Positions 44,062 through 51,768 are shown, numbered from the stretch's first letter. The stretch: DNA of 64,000 nucleotides from Spirosoma profusum (GCF_014699005.1 NZ_JACWZY010000003.1:186001-250000), one strand, 5' to 3'. A program made the numbers and translations. Notes: a model not told the origin generated them from the sequence alone.

Positions 44062-45060
44062 ATGAGGTACGTACCCATATATGCATTAGGTTTGCTGCTT
44101 GCTTTGTACTCTTCCGGTAAAGCCCTGAACGAAACTGACCTGCCAACAGATACGATCAAGCCCAAAACCAAAGAACTAATCACGGCAACTGTACCTAACA
44201 GTATCACTCGTACCATCAAGCAAGATCGAAAGGGTAATATTTGGATAGCAACCTTTGGTGGTGTTTTTCGATACGATGGAAAATCATTTACCAATATCAC
44301 CAGTCAAGTGAGTAAGGCTCGTTTTTAGTCTGTATTAGAAGATAGAAAAGGGAATTTTTGGTTCTCCTCAATCGGTTCAGGGGTTTATTATTACGATGGG
44401 AAATCCTTTCAACAGTTTACAACCAAGGATGGCCTTGCCAGTGATCAGGTTACTGATATGTATGAAGATAAAGCCGGCAATATTTGGTTCGGCACTGATG
44501 GCACTGAAGGAGGAGCCAGCCGGTACGATGGGAAATCCTTTCGGAATTTTACCAGGAAAGATGGACTGACCAGTAATAATGTTCGTTCGATCATTGAAGA
44601 CAAAACCGGGAAATTATGGTTTGGCACCGAGGGCGAACTCTGTGTTTATGATGGAAAAACATTTACCACCTTTACGGATAAACATCTGACGAATGTTCGT
44701 TCGATCATCGAAGATAAGAAAGGGGCTATTTGGCTGGGTGGCAAAGAAGGCCTTTGGCGCTATGACGGCAGCACCTTTACCAATTTTACTCAGAATTTTG
44801 TGGGGTATGTCTACGAAGATACAAAAGGCAACATTTGGATAAGTTCACGTAAGGATACTGGCGTAAGTGAAAAGTTAAGTTGGTTACTCTCCCGTTATGA
44901 TGAAAGATCCTTGTCCACTACAAAGCCTACGGTAACCGAACTCAATCCAGAAGTAGGCATGCTTTTTGGGATTTCAGAAGCGACTGATGGCAGTATTTGG
45001 TTTGGCTCTGGTGGGGTGTATCGGTATGATGGAACTACCATTACCGACTTTAATCGGTAA
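44062..45060 (+). pseudogene. two-component-regulator-type propeller (Reg_prop) protein stopped by one nonsense codon
   Basis: The reading frame runs from ATG 44062 (MRYVPIYALGLLLALYSSG, a signal peptide) to TAA 45060 with a single in-frame TAG at 44326-44328. The blades continue unchanged after the stop (SVLEDRKGNFWFSSIGSGVY). The duplicate gene downstream has Gln at this position (RFQDVLEDRRGN), so CAG-to-TAG is the likely change. About eight repeats of the form GNIWF-x-GVYRYDGKSF are present. Without readthrough only an 88-residue stub is made. It lacks the C-terminal YceI domain of its neighbour. Confidence 0.85.
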
Positions 45061-45095
45061 ACAGGGTCAAAAGTAATGTGTATAGGTATTTCTTA

Positions 45096-45372
45096 GAACG
45101 CCCGAATTTTGACGCAGATACATGAAATCTATTTCGTCTCAAGTAGGAGCGTTTTTGCGAGACCGTTGTATAGGCAACATTTTTGTACAATATGCCCACC
45201 TGCTTGGAGGAAAAAATCCACAGCAGTCAGTAAAAGCAACTTTTACGTTTCGTTAACATTCTTTTACTATCCCTCCAACGCATCTCAGCACAAAGACTGG
45301 TAGGTTTACGGTCCGCCGTTGCGACCGTCCGCGGCTGCGGTTGACATTCGTTGGTATTAAAAAAGAAAAAGG
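45096..45372. repeat. duplicated leader, copy 2
   Basis: Counterpart of 43838-44061 before the intact propeller-YceI gene. It is interrupted near its end by 32 GC-rich bp (45308-45339) that the first copy lacks. Confidence 0.7.
45308..45339. repeat. tandem pair of 16-bp GC-rich modules
   Basis: ACGGTCCGCCGTTGCG (45308-45323) and ACCGTCCGCGGCTGCG (45324-45339) are 13/16 identical to each other. Removing both joins TAGGTTT to GTTGACATT, matching TAGATTTGTT in the duplicated leader of the upstream paralogue. Confidence 0.6.
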
Positions 45373-47004
45373 ATGAACTACTCCCGCGTATATGCATTGC
45401 TCTTAATGTCTGTTTTTCTCACTTCCTGTGGGGGACAAAACCAAACAAACGTACCAAAAGATAACATCAAGTCCGAAACTAAAGACATCGGGCCCAACAT
45501 AATGGTTCGCAATATAAAAAAAGGCACAAACGGCTCCATTTTGATTGCTGGCCCCAACAACGCATCATTTGGTGATGTTTTTCGATACGATGGAAAATCG
45601 TTTACTAATCTTACCAGTAAAATAGGTCAGCACAGATTCCAGGATGTCCTGGAAGATCGACGAGGAAATAGTTGGTTCGCTTCTACTGATTCAGGCGTTT
45701 ATTATTACAACGGGAAATCCATTCAACATTTCACTACCACGGAGGGTCTTGCCCATAATCAAGTTATGTCTGTTTATGAAGATAAAGCCGGCATTATTTG
45801 GTTCGGCACTGGCGGTGGAATAAGTCGTTACGATGGGAAATCTTTTCAAAATTTTACATCTCCGAACGCTCCGCTTTTTTATAAAGAAGGACATTGGAAT
45901 AATGAAATTAATACAATCATTGAAGATAAAACAGGGAAATTGTGGGTTGGCACAAGGGGCGACGCCTTTGTTTATGACGGGAAAAAATTTACCACTTTAA
46001 CCCATAAAGGCGAACCCTTTCTCGGCGTTTGGGGTATAATGCAAGATAGAAAAGGCAATATTTGGCTCAGCGGTTACAATGGCTTTAAAGGAGGCCGTCG
46101 ACCCGGTGGCCTCTATCGCTATGACGGCAGTACCTTTACTAAGGTATCGGAGAGAGGTGCTTATGCTATAATCGAAGATAAAAAAGGAAACATCTGGACT
46201 ACTGGACCGGTAAATCCTGCTAATTTGACGGTCCAGGCACTTTCCCGTTATGATGCAAAGTCCTTGTATAGTAAGGAGCCCATTGTAACCGAAATTATGT
46301 CAGGAAAGGCTTTCTATGGGATTTCGGAAGCTAACGACGGAAGTATTTGGTTTGGCGATGCGAATGGAGTGTATCGTTATGATGGAAAGACAATCACGGA
46401 CTTTTATAATAAAGAGGGCCAGAAAAAATATATCATAGATACGAAGCAAAGTGTTATAATATGGAAAGGTTCTATGCTACTTGGTGCATGGGAAGGTTCT
46501 AAGTTTCTTGGTGATGGTACCAGTACAGGGGACGTCGATCTATCAAAAGGAGAATTGTTGATCGAAAACCGTCATCTGGTGGGCGGTGCAGTTGAAGTCG
46601 ATATGAATACAATTGAAAATTTTGTTGATCAACGTTCACTCAATCAATTACCTCCATTTTTTGATGTCAAAAAATTCCCTGTTTCTACATTCGCCATTAC
46701 GAAGGTTGAAACAGGGAATGATGGAAATACAAAAGTTCCAAATGATGGAAGTATAAGAGTTAATGAAGGAAATATAAAAGTTACAGGGAATCTGACCATG
46801 GAAGGTATCACGAAGGCAGTTACTTTTCCAGCCAAAATGCAATTTAAGGACGGAATGGACGGAACTGTCGAGATGAATGGCATGCTGATCATTGATCGAA
46901 CAGAGTGGGGTATCGATTATGGATCAGAAAAGCACTTTTTTAAGTCTGGTGATGCAATTTTGGACGAGGTTAAACTCTTTATGAAAATCGTAGCAAAAAA
47001 ATAA
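45373..47004 (+). CDS. lipoprotein fusing Reg_prop propeller to a YceI domain
   Basis: The 543-residue product has a lipoprotein signal (LLLMSVFLTSCGGQNQTN), then about eight Reg_prop blades (GNSWFASTDSGVYYYNGKS, GIIWFGTGGGISRYDGKSF, GKLWVGTRGDAFVYDGKKF, GSIWFGDANGVYRYDGKTI), and from about residue 358 a YceI-like lipocalin domain (YIIDTKQSVIIWKGSMLLGA, GDVDLSKGELLIENRHLVGG, VTGNLTMEGITKAVTFPAKM, LIIDRTEWGIDYGS). YceI domains bind polyisoprenoid lipids. A propeller normally found in front of histidine kinases is here attached to a lipid-binding barrel with no kinase. Probable site is the outer or inner membrane, facing the periplasm or outside. It is a tandem paralogue of the pseudogene upstream. 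Confidence 0.88.
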   Translation: MNYSRVYALLLMSVFLTSCGGQNQTNVPKDNIKSETKDIGPNIMVRNIKKGTNGSILIAGPNNASFGDVFRYDGKSFTNLTSKIGQHRFQDVLEDRRGNSWFASTDSGVYYYNGKSIQHFTTTEGLAHNQVMSVYEDKAGIIWFGTGGGISRYDGKSFQNFTSPNAPLFYKEGHWNNEINTIIEDKTGKLWVGTRGDAFVYDGKKFTTLTHKGEPFLGVWGIMQDRKGNIWLSGYNGFKGGRRPGGLYRYDGSTFTKVSERGAYAIIEDKKGNIWTTGPVNPANLTVQALSRYDAKSLYSKEPIVTEIMSGKAFYGISEANDGSIWFGDANGVYRYDGKTITDFYNKEGQKKYIIDTKQSVIIWKGSMLLGAWEGSKFLGDGTSTGDVDLSKGELLIENRHLVGGAVEVDMNTIENFVDQRSLNQLPPFFDVKKFPVSTFAITKVETGNDGNTKVPNDGSIRVNEGNIKVTGNLTMEGITKAVTFPAKMQFKDGMDGTVEMNGMLIIDRTEWGIDYGSEKHFFKSGDAILDEVKLFMKIVAKK

Positions 47005-47210
47005 ATAGTTAGCGCTGATTAAAATTGCCAGCGAAAGGTAGCCACCACTTCGGTTTCTTGCAGGAACAGATACCGTCAGAGCAGCTAAACAAACAAGTGG
47101 ACGCTTATCGTAACGTACGAAGTTCACTAGCATACTCATAAAAATAGTAAACACATAGTTCTGAAATGTGCAAATTGCGAGTTCAAAAGTAGTCCGGTGA
47201 AGGTCTCATC

Positions 47211-47520
47211 TTGAGCAAAACCTTGGTCAACTTTGTGCTTTTCAAAAGCATGAGCCGCCTTGACGATCCGTATGACAATGCCTTCATAGAGTCTTATTGG
47301 TCGAGATTGAACAGAGCTGCCCGCGCTGCGTTGATTCTGCAGGGCATATTTGAGAATCTTGAGGACGCTCGTACCGAGTTATTTGAATACATCGAGTGCT
47401 ACTATAATCGCAAACGTAAGCACTCATCATTAGGCTACAAAAGCTCCAAACAGATTGAAAATGAGTATTTTCTAAATTTATCAAAAACTACACACTAAAC
47501 TGTCCCGCTAAATCGGACCA
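47211..47520 (+). mobile_element. 3' remnant of an IS3-family insertion sequence
   Basis: The frame 47211-47498 matches the end of an IS3 OrfB integrase (SMSRLDDPYDNAFIESYWSR, IFENLEDARTELFEYIECYY, NRKRKHSSLGYKSSKQIE), including the catalytic Glu region and the final KRKHSSLGYKSP-like motif. The first two-thirds are missing. The sequence ACTAAACTGTCCCGCTAAAT (47496-47515) is the usual right terminal inverted repeat. In the frame, RLN is followed by an extra RAARA that comes from AGAGCTGCCCGCGCTG (47313-47328), which resembles the GC-rich modules in the IS5 remnant. Confidence 0.88.
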
Positions 47521-47747
47521 CCCTACATAACTTGTTTCTTGTTAACTCCTCTCTAAAATAAGCCACAGGAGTTAATGGAATAGAGTATAAAAAACAGATG
47601 ATAATAAATAGAAGCTACATCAGTATGTGGTTCTGCTTATCGAGAATAATGTAAAGACTCAATCATCATTCTACAAATACTAAGTATGCTCTTATCTTAA
47701 TCTAGCCGATTTCGTACACCAAGCCGTACACAACAGTAAAACAAAAA

Positions 47748-47783
47748 AATCGCAATCTCTTGATTTACAAGTAATTGCGATTT
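47748..47783 (-). terminator. terminator of the former tRNA gene
   Basis: AAATCGCAAT (47748-47757) and ATTGCGATTT (47774-47783) form a 10-bp stem; on the minus strand it is followed by a T-rich run. It lies 7 bp beyond the 3' end of the tRNA fragment on the same strand, the usual place for a tRNA terminator. Confidence 0.75.
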
Positions 47784-47790
47784 AATGATG

Positions 47791-47810
47791 TGCCGAAGGC
47801 GAGACTCGAA
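47791..47810 (-). other. tRNA 3'-end fragment, putative att site
   Basis: On the minus strand TTCGAGTCTCGCCTTCGGCA reads as T-loop (TTCGAGT), 3' half of the T-stem (CTCGC), acceptor strand (CTTCGGC) and discriminator A of a tRNA, probably tRNA-Leu. The bases before it (GATAC) cannot pair with the T-stem, so the rest of the tRNA is absent. This is the duplicated 3' end left when an element integrates in a tRNA gene. Confidence 0.75.
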
Positions 47811-47830
47811 GTATCATATAAAAAAGCTAA

Positions 47831-47861
47831 AAACGCCCTGAAATGCAATTCCAGGGCGTTT
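47831..47861. terminator. bidirectional terminator after the repressor gene
   Basis: AAACGCCCTG (47831-47840) and CAGGGCGTTT (47852-47861) form a 10-bp stem, with A-run and T-run on either side. It lies 59 bp past the stop of the minus-strand repressor gene. Confidence 0.85.
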
Positions 47862-47919
47862 TTTAGTATAAAATCGATTGCCATTTTAGACAGTACGTTT
47901 GCCATTTTTTCGCCACTTT

Positions 47920-48627
47920 TTAACGTACTGGTTCCCAGACTTTTTCGGTGATCTTCCACATACAGATTATGTCTTCAGCGTGCAGTATGATATTACCAAA
48001 TAGCTGGTTGTCGGACCAAAGAGTTAAGGTTCCATTGGTATTTATTTCATTAGTTCTGATACGCTTCAGCACAAACCGATTACCTGCATACAGGACGGCA
48101 TATACCCCGCCTGATTCGTATTTTATATCATCCGGTTTTATAATTCTGCCTAGAACTACGGCTCTGCTGATGATGCCTGGCTCCATTGAGTCTCCTACGA
48201 CCTCAATGGCTAAATGCTCAGTTTTTAGGGCTGTTGTGGGTAGAAAGACCGGATACGTCTCGTCGATCCAAGTCGTAAAGGTTTCGTAAGTCAATACTGG
48301 TATGCCCGCTTGGGCTCGTGCGGATAGAAAGGGGACTTGTACGTAATACTCCTTGATGTTTGGCCGTACTGAAGCAATGTTTCCCGTTGCAAAAATTCCC
48401 GGCCCTGGTTCATCTAATTCCGTGCTGAAATTTTCTTGAATTAATTCATTAATAGACACACCTAACGCCCTGGCTACGCTAGGAAGTTGTGCGGTTGTAG
48501 GTCTCCCTCTTCCGGTTTCCCATTTTTGAACGGATTGATATCCAAGTCCGACAACAGCGGCTAACTGTCCCTGTGTCAGCCCTTTAGCCAGTCTTAAACT
48601 TTTTATCATCTCGGGTAGTGATGGCAT
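47920..48627 (-). CDS. phage CI/LexA-type repressor (HTH plus S24 peptidase)
   Basis: The start at 48627 (MPSLPEMIKSLRLAKGLTQG) is preferred over 48648. The 235-residue protein has an N-terminal HTH_3 domain (LTQGQLAAVVGLGYQSVQKW, RALGVSINELIQ) and a C-terminal S24 self-cleavage domain: cut site ARAQAGIPV (Ala107-Gly108), nucleophile Ser147 in VVGDSMEPGI and Lys188 in RFVLKRI. It should repress the rightward early operon and its own gene until DNA damage triggers cleavage. Three evenly spaced heptamers in the divergent promoter region are its likely operators. Confidence 0.92.
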   Translation of the reverse strand: MPSLPEMIKSLRLAKGLTQGQLAAVVGLGYQSVQKWETGRGRPTTAQLPSVARALGVSINELIQENFSTELDEPGPGIFATGNIASVRPNIKEYYVQVPFLSARAQAGIPVLTYETFTTWIDETYPVFLPTTALKTEHLAIEVVGDSMEPGIISRAVVLGRIIKPDDIKYESGGVYAVLYAGNRFVLKRIRTNEINTNGTLTLWSDNQLFGNIILHAEDIICMWKITEKVWEPVR

Positions 48628-48682
48628 GCAAAAAATATTTTGCGCCAAATAGTTGCATTGCTACTTTTTGGCGTATTACTTT

Positions 48683-48719
48683 GTACTACTTAAAAGTGTA
48701 CTACATAAATTAGTAGTAC
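48683..48719. promoter_or_regulatory. triple operator in the divergent control region
   Basis: The heptamer GTACTAC occurs at 48683-48689 and 48698-48704 and inverted (GTAGTAC) at 48713-48719, exactly 15 bp apart each time. The array lies between the repressor gene (minus) and the first early gene (plus), as expected for a lysogeny switch. Confidence 0.75.
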
Positions 48720-48784
48720 TAAGGTAGAGCAGAAAGGCATAACAACAAGTGCCTGAATTAGCAACGGTACAATCAAATTGACAA

Positions 48785-49081
48785 ATGGTCAGAAAAGCTT
48801 CTCAATCGGTTACAGCAAGCCAGGAATGGAAGAACCGAATGGCTATTGCTCGTAAGAGTTTGCCCAAGGGGATTGGGCAACAAAAGGTCTTAGACTGGAT
48901 AACAACTCAAAACCCTTCTATTGATCGATTAACCTTTTACACCCGCTGGCATAATGCCTGGCTGCAGAAAGCTGCTGATCCTGAGTTCACTCAACTCGTT
49001 GAACAGGCTGTCCAACACTTCAAGACCGAAGAAGTCAGTAAGAGAAATCGCCTACGTGGTCAGAAACTAGCAACTTCTTAA
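48785..49081 (+). CDS. small basic phage early protein, possible Cro/regulator position
   Basis: The 98-residue protein (MVRKASQSVTASQEWKNRMA) is rich in K and R with predicted helices (GIGQQKVLDWITTQNPSIDR, LTQLVEQAVQHF-like segment). No family was recognised. It is the first gene right of the operators and so is the gene the repressor controls most directly; a DNA-binding role is possible from that position only. Confidence 0.65.
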   Translation: MVRKASQSVTASQEWKNRMAIARKSLPKGIGQQKVLDWITTQNPSIDRLTFYTRWHNAWLQKAADPEFTQLVEQAVQHFKTEEVSKRNRLRGQKLATS

Positions 49082-49089
49082 ACATAGCT
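49077..49089 (+). promoter_or_regulatory. leader motif CTTAAACAT-AGC, copy 1
   Basis: CTTAAACATAGCT overlaps the end of the first early gene and ends 4 bp before the next ATG (49094). Two fuller copies occur at 49374 and 51352. Confidence 0.5.
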
Positions 49090-49093
49090 CTAT

Positions 49094-49363
49094 ATGGAAA
49101 TCATTGCCGATCAGGACGTTTTAACCGATGCTACCAGCCAGTTCATCAACGACATAAAGGCCACCAATCCCGAGGTCGCCAAAGCACTTGTAAAAGCCGT
49201 TACGGACCATCCCTCCTGGCGAAGTGTCCAGCTTTTTGGCTCACAGGTCAACCTGGGACACCTTGTCACCAGCTTTACACCCGGCGTGAAGGTGATCGGC
49301 CTAACGACCTACCGGGCAGTGGCGATGCTAGTCGTGACGATCACCATTGAGCTTGCCGAGTAA
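49094..49363 (+). CDS. phage early protein of unknown function
   Basis: The 89-residue acidic protein (MEIIADQDVLTDATSQFIND) has a hydrophobic C-terminal stretch (VIGLTTYRAVAMLVVTITIE). No family recognised. It lies 12 bp after the first early gene, in the same operon. Confidence 0.6.
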   Translation: MEIIADQDVLTDATSQFINDIKATNPEVAKALVKAVTDHPSWRSVQLFGSQVNLGHLVTSFTPGVKVIGLTTYRAVAMLVVTITIELAE

Positions 49364-49373
49364 CCAATTCAAT

Positions 49374-49387
49374 CTTAAACATATAGC
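49374..49387 (+). promoter_or_regulatory. leader motif CTTAAACATATAGC, copy 2
   Basis: This 14-mer ends 4 bp before the ATG at 49392. The identical 14-mer is at 51352-51365. Position immediately before a start codon suggests translation control or an unusual ribosome-entry leader. Confidence 0.55.
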
Positions 49388-49391
49388 AACC

Positions 49392-49856
49392 ATGAACGTA
49401 CCTCATTTTATCACCCTGCTGGCTGTACCACCGCCAAAATCACCCCTACCGGTTCCCAAAAATCAATACCGGTTATTCATTGTAACCCTCGAAGGTGAAG
49501 AGCTGACGTATCTGCAAAAACTGCTCGACGTCGATATTCAGAAGCGCCTGTTTGACTTCACCGATGCCGATTCTTCGCGGTTGTCGCTCGATCAATTGAT
49601 GTGGCTGGATTCCCTACTCCCTCAGCCCGAAGATGGCTTTGCCGCCGGAGCAAACGTAGCGATGAGTGCTGCGGAATTTCAGGATTTACTCGAGTTCACA
49701 GCCAGCCGTACGATGCTTCAACAGGAGGTTGATTACTGCCTGCTCGTCGATATTGACCGCGTTACGTTGCTGGGCGTTTTGCACCGATTATGCGCTCAGT
49801 TTTTCTCGCTCCCTCCCTTTCGCCCAACCTATATTAATTTCTTACCGCTCCCATGA
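49392..49856 (+). CDS. phage protein of unknown function
   Basis: The start at 49392 (MNVPHFITLLAVPPPK) follows the CTTAAACATATAGC leader; the frame opens earlier at 49347 within the previous gene. The 154-residue product has alternating helical segments (LTYLQKLLDVDIQKRLFDFT, LDQLMWLDSLLPQ) and no recognised motif. Its stop overlaps the next start as ATGA. Confidence 0.6.
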   Translation: MNVPHFITLLAVPPPKSPLPVPKNQYRLFIVTLEGEELTYLQKLLDVDIQKRLFDFTDADSSRLSLDQLMWLDSLLPQPEDGFAAGANVAMSAAEFQDLLEFTASRTMLQQEVDYCLLVDIDRVTLLGVLHRLCAQFFSLPPFRPTYINFLPLP

Positions 49857-49990
49857 TTCAGTCACTCGTGTCCACCAACATCGGGTTGCTCACCCTGACG
49901 GTCACGGCCCTGCTCCTGATTGGGAGCGGGGTACTGATCGGCATGTTTTTCACGCCACGCCCATCAACTAAAAATCCGATCAAATCATGA
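49853..49990 (+). CDS. 45-residue single-span membrane protein
   Basis: The frame begins at the ATGA overlap with the previous gene and ends at an ATGA overlap with the next one, which strongly supports translation although it is short. It reads MIQSLVSTNIGLLTLTVTA, LLLIGSGVLIGMFFTPRPS and a lysine-containing tail. One transmembrane helix spans about residues 11-33. No homologue recognised; phage holin or anchor roles would be guesses. Confidence 0.7.
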   Translation: MIQSLVSTNIGLLTLTVTALLLIGSGVLIGMFFTPRPSTKNPIKS

Positions 49991-50253
49991 ATACCCTCGA
50001 AGCCATCATCGAATGTTACCTGCTGGATACGTTAAACCAGCAACCTACGGAGGAATTGTTACTGGCTAAAGTCAAAGTGGCGAACTGGTACGAATTCGCG
50101 CAGAATCCTAAGAATGCTCAATCGGAAGCTGTTCCACCGGCCAAAGTGCTAAAGGACGTCCATTCAGCTATCGAGCAGATCTTAAGCAACCGGGCCAGTG
50201 GCCTGGATGGTATGACGCATGTAAAATCCCTCAGCCATGCCGTTCACCATTGA
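49987..50253 (+). CDS. phage protein of unknown function
   Basis: The 88-residue protein (MNTLEAIIECYLLDTLNQQP) is helical and slightly acidic. It overlaps its neighbours at both ends (ATGA upstream, 17 bp downstream), typical of compact phage operons. No family recognised. Confidence 0.6.
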   Translation: MNTLEAIIECYLLDTLNQQPTEELLLAKVKVANWYEFAQNPKNAQSEAVPPAKVLKDVHSAIEQILSNRASGLDGMTHVKSLSHAVHH

Positions 50254-50866
50254 AAAACGCTACGAGAAACGGCGGGGCTGTGGCTACCGGCAGAAAGGGG
50301 GCCTGTACTTCGTATCGGGTGCCGGTTCCCGCCCCTGCGGCAAGTTACCGATCGAGCTGACCGTGTGCCCCTGCTGCGGACAGGGCATTCAGTTCAGTCG
50401 CGGCTTCACCTGGGTAGGTGCTGCACTCATTCGTGAAGCGACTTGCAAAATTGGTGGGTGTCAGAGCAAGGGCGGCTGTTTCCCCTTCAATTCGTCGCTG
50501 ATCAAACGGTTCGGCCTGATGTGGGTGGGCGAAAAGTTCTATAAAACGCCCGAGTACTTCAATCAGGAAGCTGCGCTGCAGGGCATCTCCAAACGCCTGC
50601 CTTTCGTGCCGAAGGATTTCACTGTTGGCACCGACTGGGTACTGCTGGCGCACAGTAAAACACCCATCTATTCCGAAGAACACGGAATGGAACTGAAGCC
50701 TGGCATCTTTCGAGCCTTCTGTCCGGAACGTATTGAATACGTCGTCACCGGTAACGAAAGCGAGGCTGACTTACAGGCCAAGGCCGATCAGGGCATTACG
50801 CTCGTCGATGTGTACCGGGAAGAAGAAAACCCCGTACATGTGCAACTCAACCTATCTGATAATTAA
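50237..50866 (+). CDS. cysteine-rich phage protein with zinc-ribbon-like motif
   Basis: The 209-residue protein contains CPCCGQGIQFSRGF and later CKIGGCQSKGGC, so eight or more cysteines could bind zinc. The rest (LIKRFGLMWVGEKFYKTPEY, DVYREEENPVHVQLNL) is unassigned. Conserved proteins with this CPCCG start are seen in Bacteroidota phages and integrative elements, but I cannot name a function. Confidence 0.65.
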   Translation: MPFTIEKRYEKRRGCGYRQKGGLYFVSGAGSRPCGKLPIELTVCPCCGQGIQFSRGFTWVGAALIREATCKIGGCQSKGGCFPFNSSLIKRFGLMWVGEKFYKTPEYFNQEAALQGISKRLPFVPKDFTVGTDWVLLAHSKTPIYSEEHGMELKPGIFRAFCPERIEYVVTGNESEADLQAKADQGITLVDVYREEENPVHVQLNLSDN

Positions 50867-50869
50867 GCC

Positions 50870-51295
50870 ATGGCCACTCAGCAAACGATCAAGATTGGTG
50901 ACTGCTTTTACTCCCTTATGGATAAGAGAACCCAGTATTACCAACAACGGGAAGGGTTTGTCTTGCACATCACTGAGGGAGTTAACATTCTCTCTATCAA
51001 TGGTGAGGATGTCAACTACATCCGAAACATTATTGATTCCGGACGACAAGTAACTCCTCATCCCAAGGAATACTTTGAGACCATGCTTCAGCAGGTTCTG
51101 ATGATGTTGGGTATTTCCAGCCAATCCGATCAGCCAGCCTTAATAGATGACCTTCGGAAAGCGCTGATCCACGCCCGGGGTGTGATCAAGACCTGGCACA
51201 ATATGGATGATGACGACGAACGGGCCTGGTCGATTTACGAGAAAAACAGCCCGGAGATGCGGCCTATTAACGAGGCCATTTTGAAGGGGACCTAA
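50870..51295 (+). CDS. phage protein of unknown function
   Basis: The 141-residue protein (MATQQTIKIGDCFYSLMDKR) has a small beta-rich first half and a helical end (LRKALIHARGVIKTWHNMDD, DDERAWSIYEKNSPEM). The end resembles small DUFs with a conserved HNMDD-like stretch; not assigned. It closes the first block of the operon, before a hairpin. Confidence 0.6.
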   Translation: MATQQTIKIGDCFYSLMDKRTQYYQQREGFVLHITEGVNILSINGEDVNYIRNIIDSGRQVTPHPKEYFETMLQQVLMMLGISSQSDQPALIDDLRKALIHARGVIKTWHNMDDDDERAWSIYEKNSPEMRPINEAILKGT

Positions 51296-51315
51296 CCTAT
51301 AGATGATAAAGCAAA

Positions 51316-51343
51316 CAACCCGGCTTCGAAAGAGGCCGGGTTG
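51316..51343 (+). terminator. hairpin after the first operon block
   Basis: CAACCCGGC (51316-51324) and GCCGGGTTG (51335-51343) make a 9-bp GC-rich stem with a 10-nt loop; only a short T content follows, so termination may be partial. The CTTAAACATATAGC leader begins 8 bp later. Confidence 0.6.
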
Positions 51344-51351
51344 TCAAAAGT

Positions 51352-51365
51352 CTTAAACATATAGC
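51352..51365 (+). promoter_or_regulatory. leader motif CTTAAACATATAGC, copy 3
   Basis: Identical to copy 2 but 61 bp before the ATG of the CHC2 zinc-protein gene and just after a hairpin, a position fitting the start of a new transcript unit. Confidence 0.5.
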
Positions 51366-51426
51366 TGCCCATCGGGCATCGCGTGCAATCTACGAAGAAG
51401 CCCGCATACCCACATGATTCGACCTT

Positions 51427-51768
51427 ATGATTGATCCGAATTTTCTGGAAAGACTCCGTCAGCAGGTCGATATCGTCACCATCATCGGGGAATTGATCGA
51501 GTTGAAAAAGGCAGGGAGCAACCACCGGGGCTGCTGTCCCTTTCACAACGAGAAAACACCCTCGCTGAATGTAAACCCCAGGCGCCAGATCTATAAATGT
51601 TTTGGCTGCGGCAAGGCGGGTGACGTGTTTGGGTTTGTCATGGATTTAAAGCGAATGTCCTTTTCTGAAGCTGTCCAGTACGTGGCCGGCCGCTATAACG
51701 AAACCGTAATTTATGAACCCCGTACCGCCCGCCCCCGCAGCCGATTCGCCAACCTCGACCTTGGTTGA
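51427..51768 (+). CDS. stand-alone CHC2 zinc-binding primase domain
   Basis: The 113-residue protein equals the N-terminal zinc domain of DnaG primase: VDIVTIIGELIELKKAGSNH, then Cys37-x2-His40 (CPFHNEKTPSLNV), and Cys58-x2-Cys61 (YKCFGCGKAGDVFGFV). This domain recognises template trinucleotides. Its frame ends in a basic tail (PRTARPRSRFANLDLG) that overlaps the next gene by 56 bp in another frame. The TOPRIM and helicase parts are in that next gene, so primase is split in two polypeptides, or joined by frameshifting in the C-rich overlap. Confidence 0.9.
   Translation: MIDPNFLERLRQQVDIVTIIGELIELKKAGSNHRGCCPFHNEKTPSLNVNPRRQIYKCFGCGKAGDVFGFVMDLKRMSFSEAVQYVAGRYNETVIYEPRTARPRSRFANLDLG

Noticed and set aside
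44326-44328. TAG as programmed readthrough or recoded codon
   Set aside because: No recoding signal is visible and the paralogue has Gln there; a simple nonsense mutation is the simplest view.
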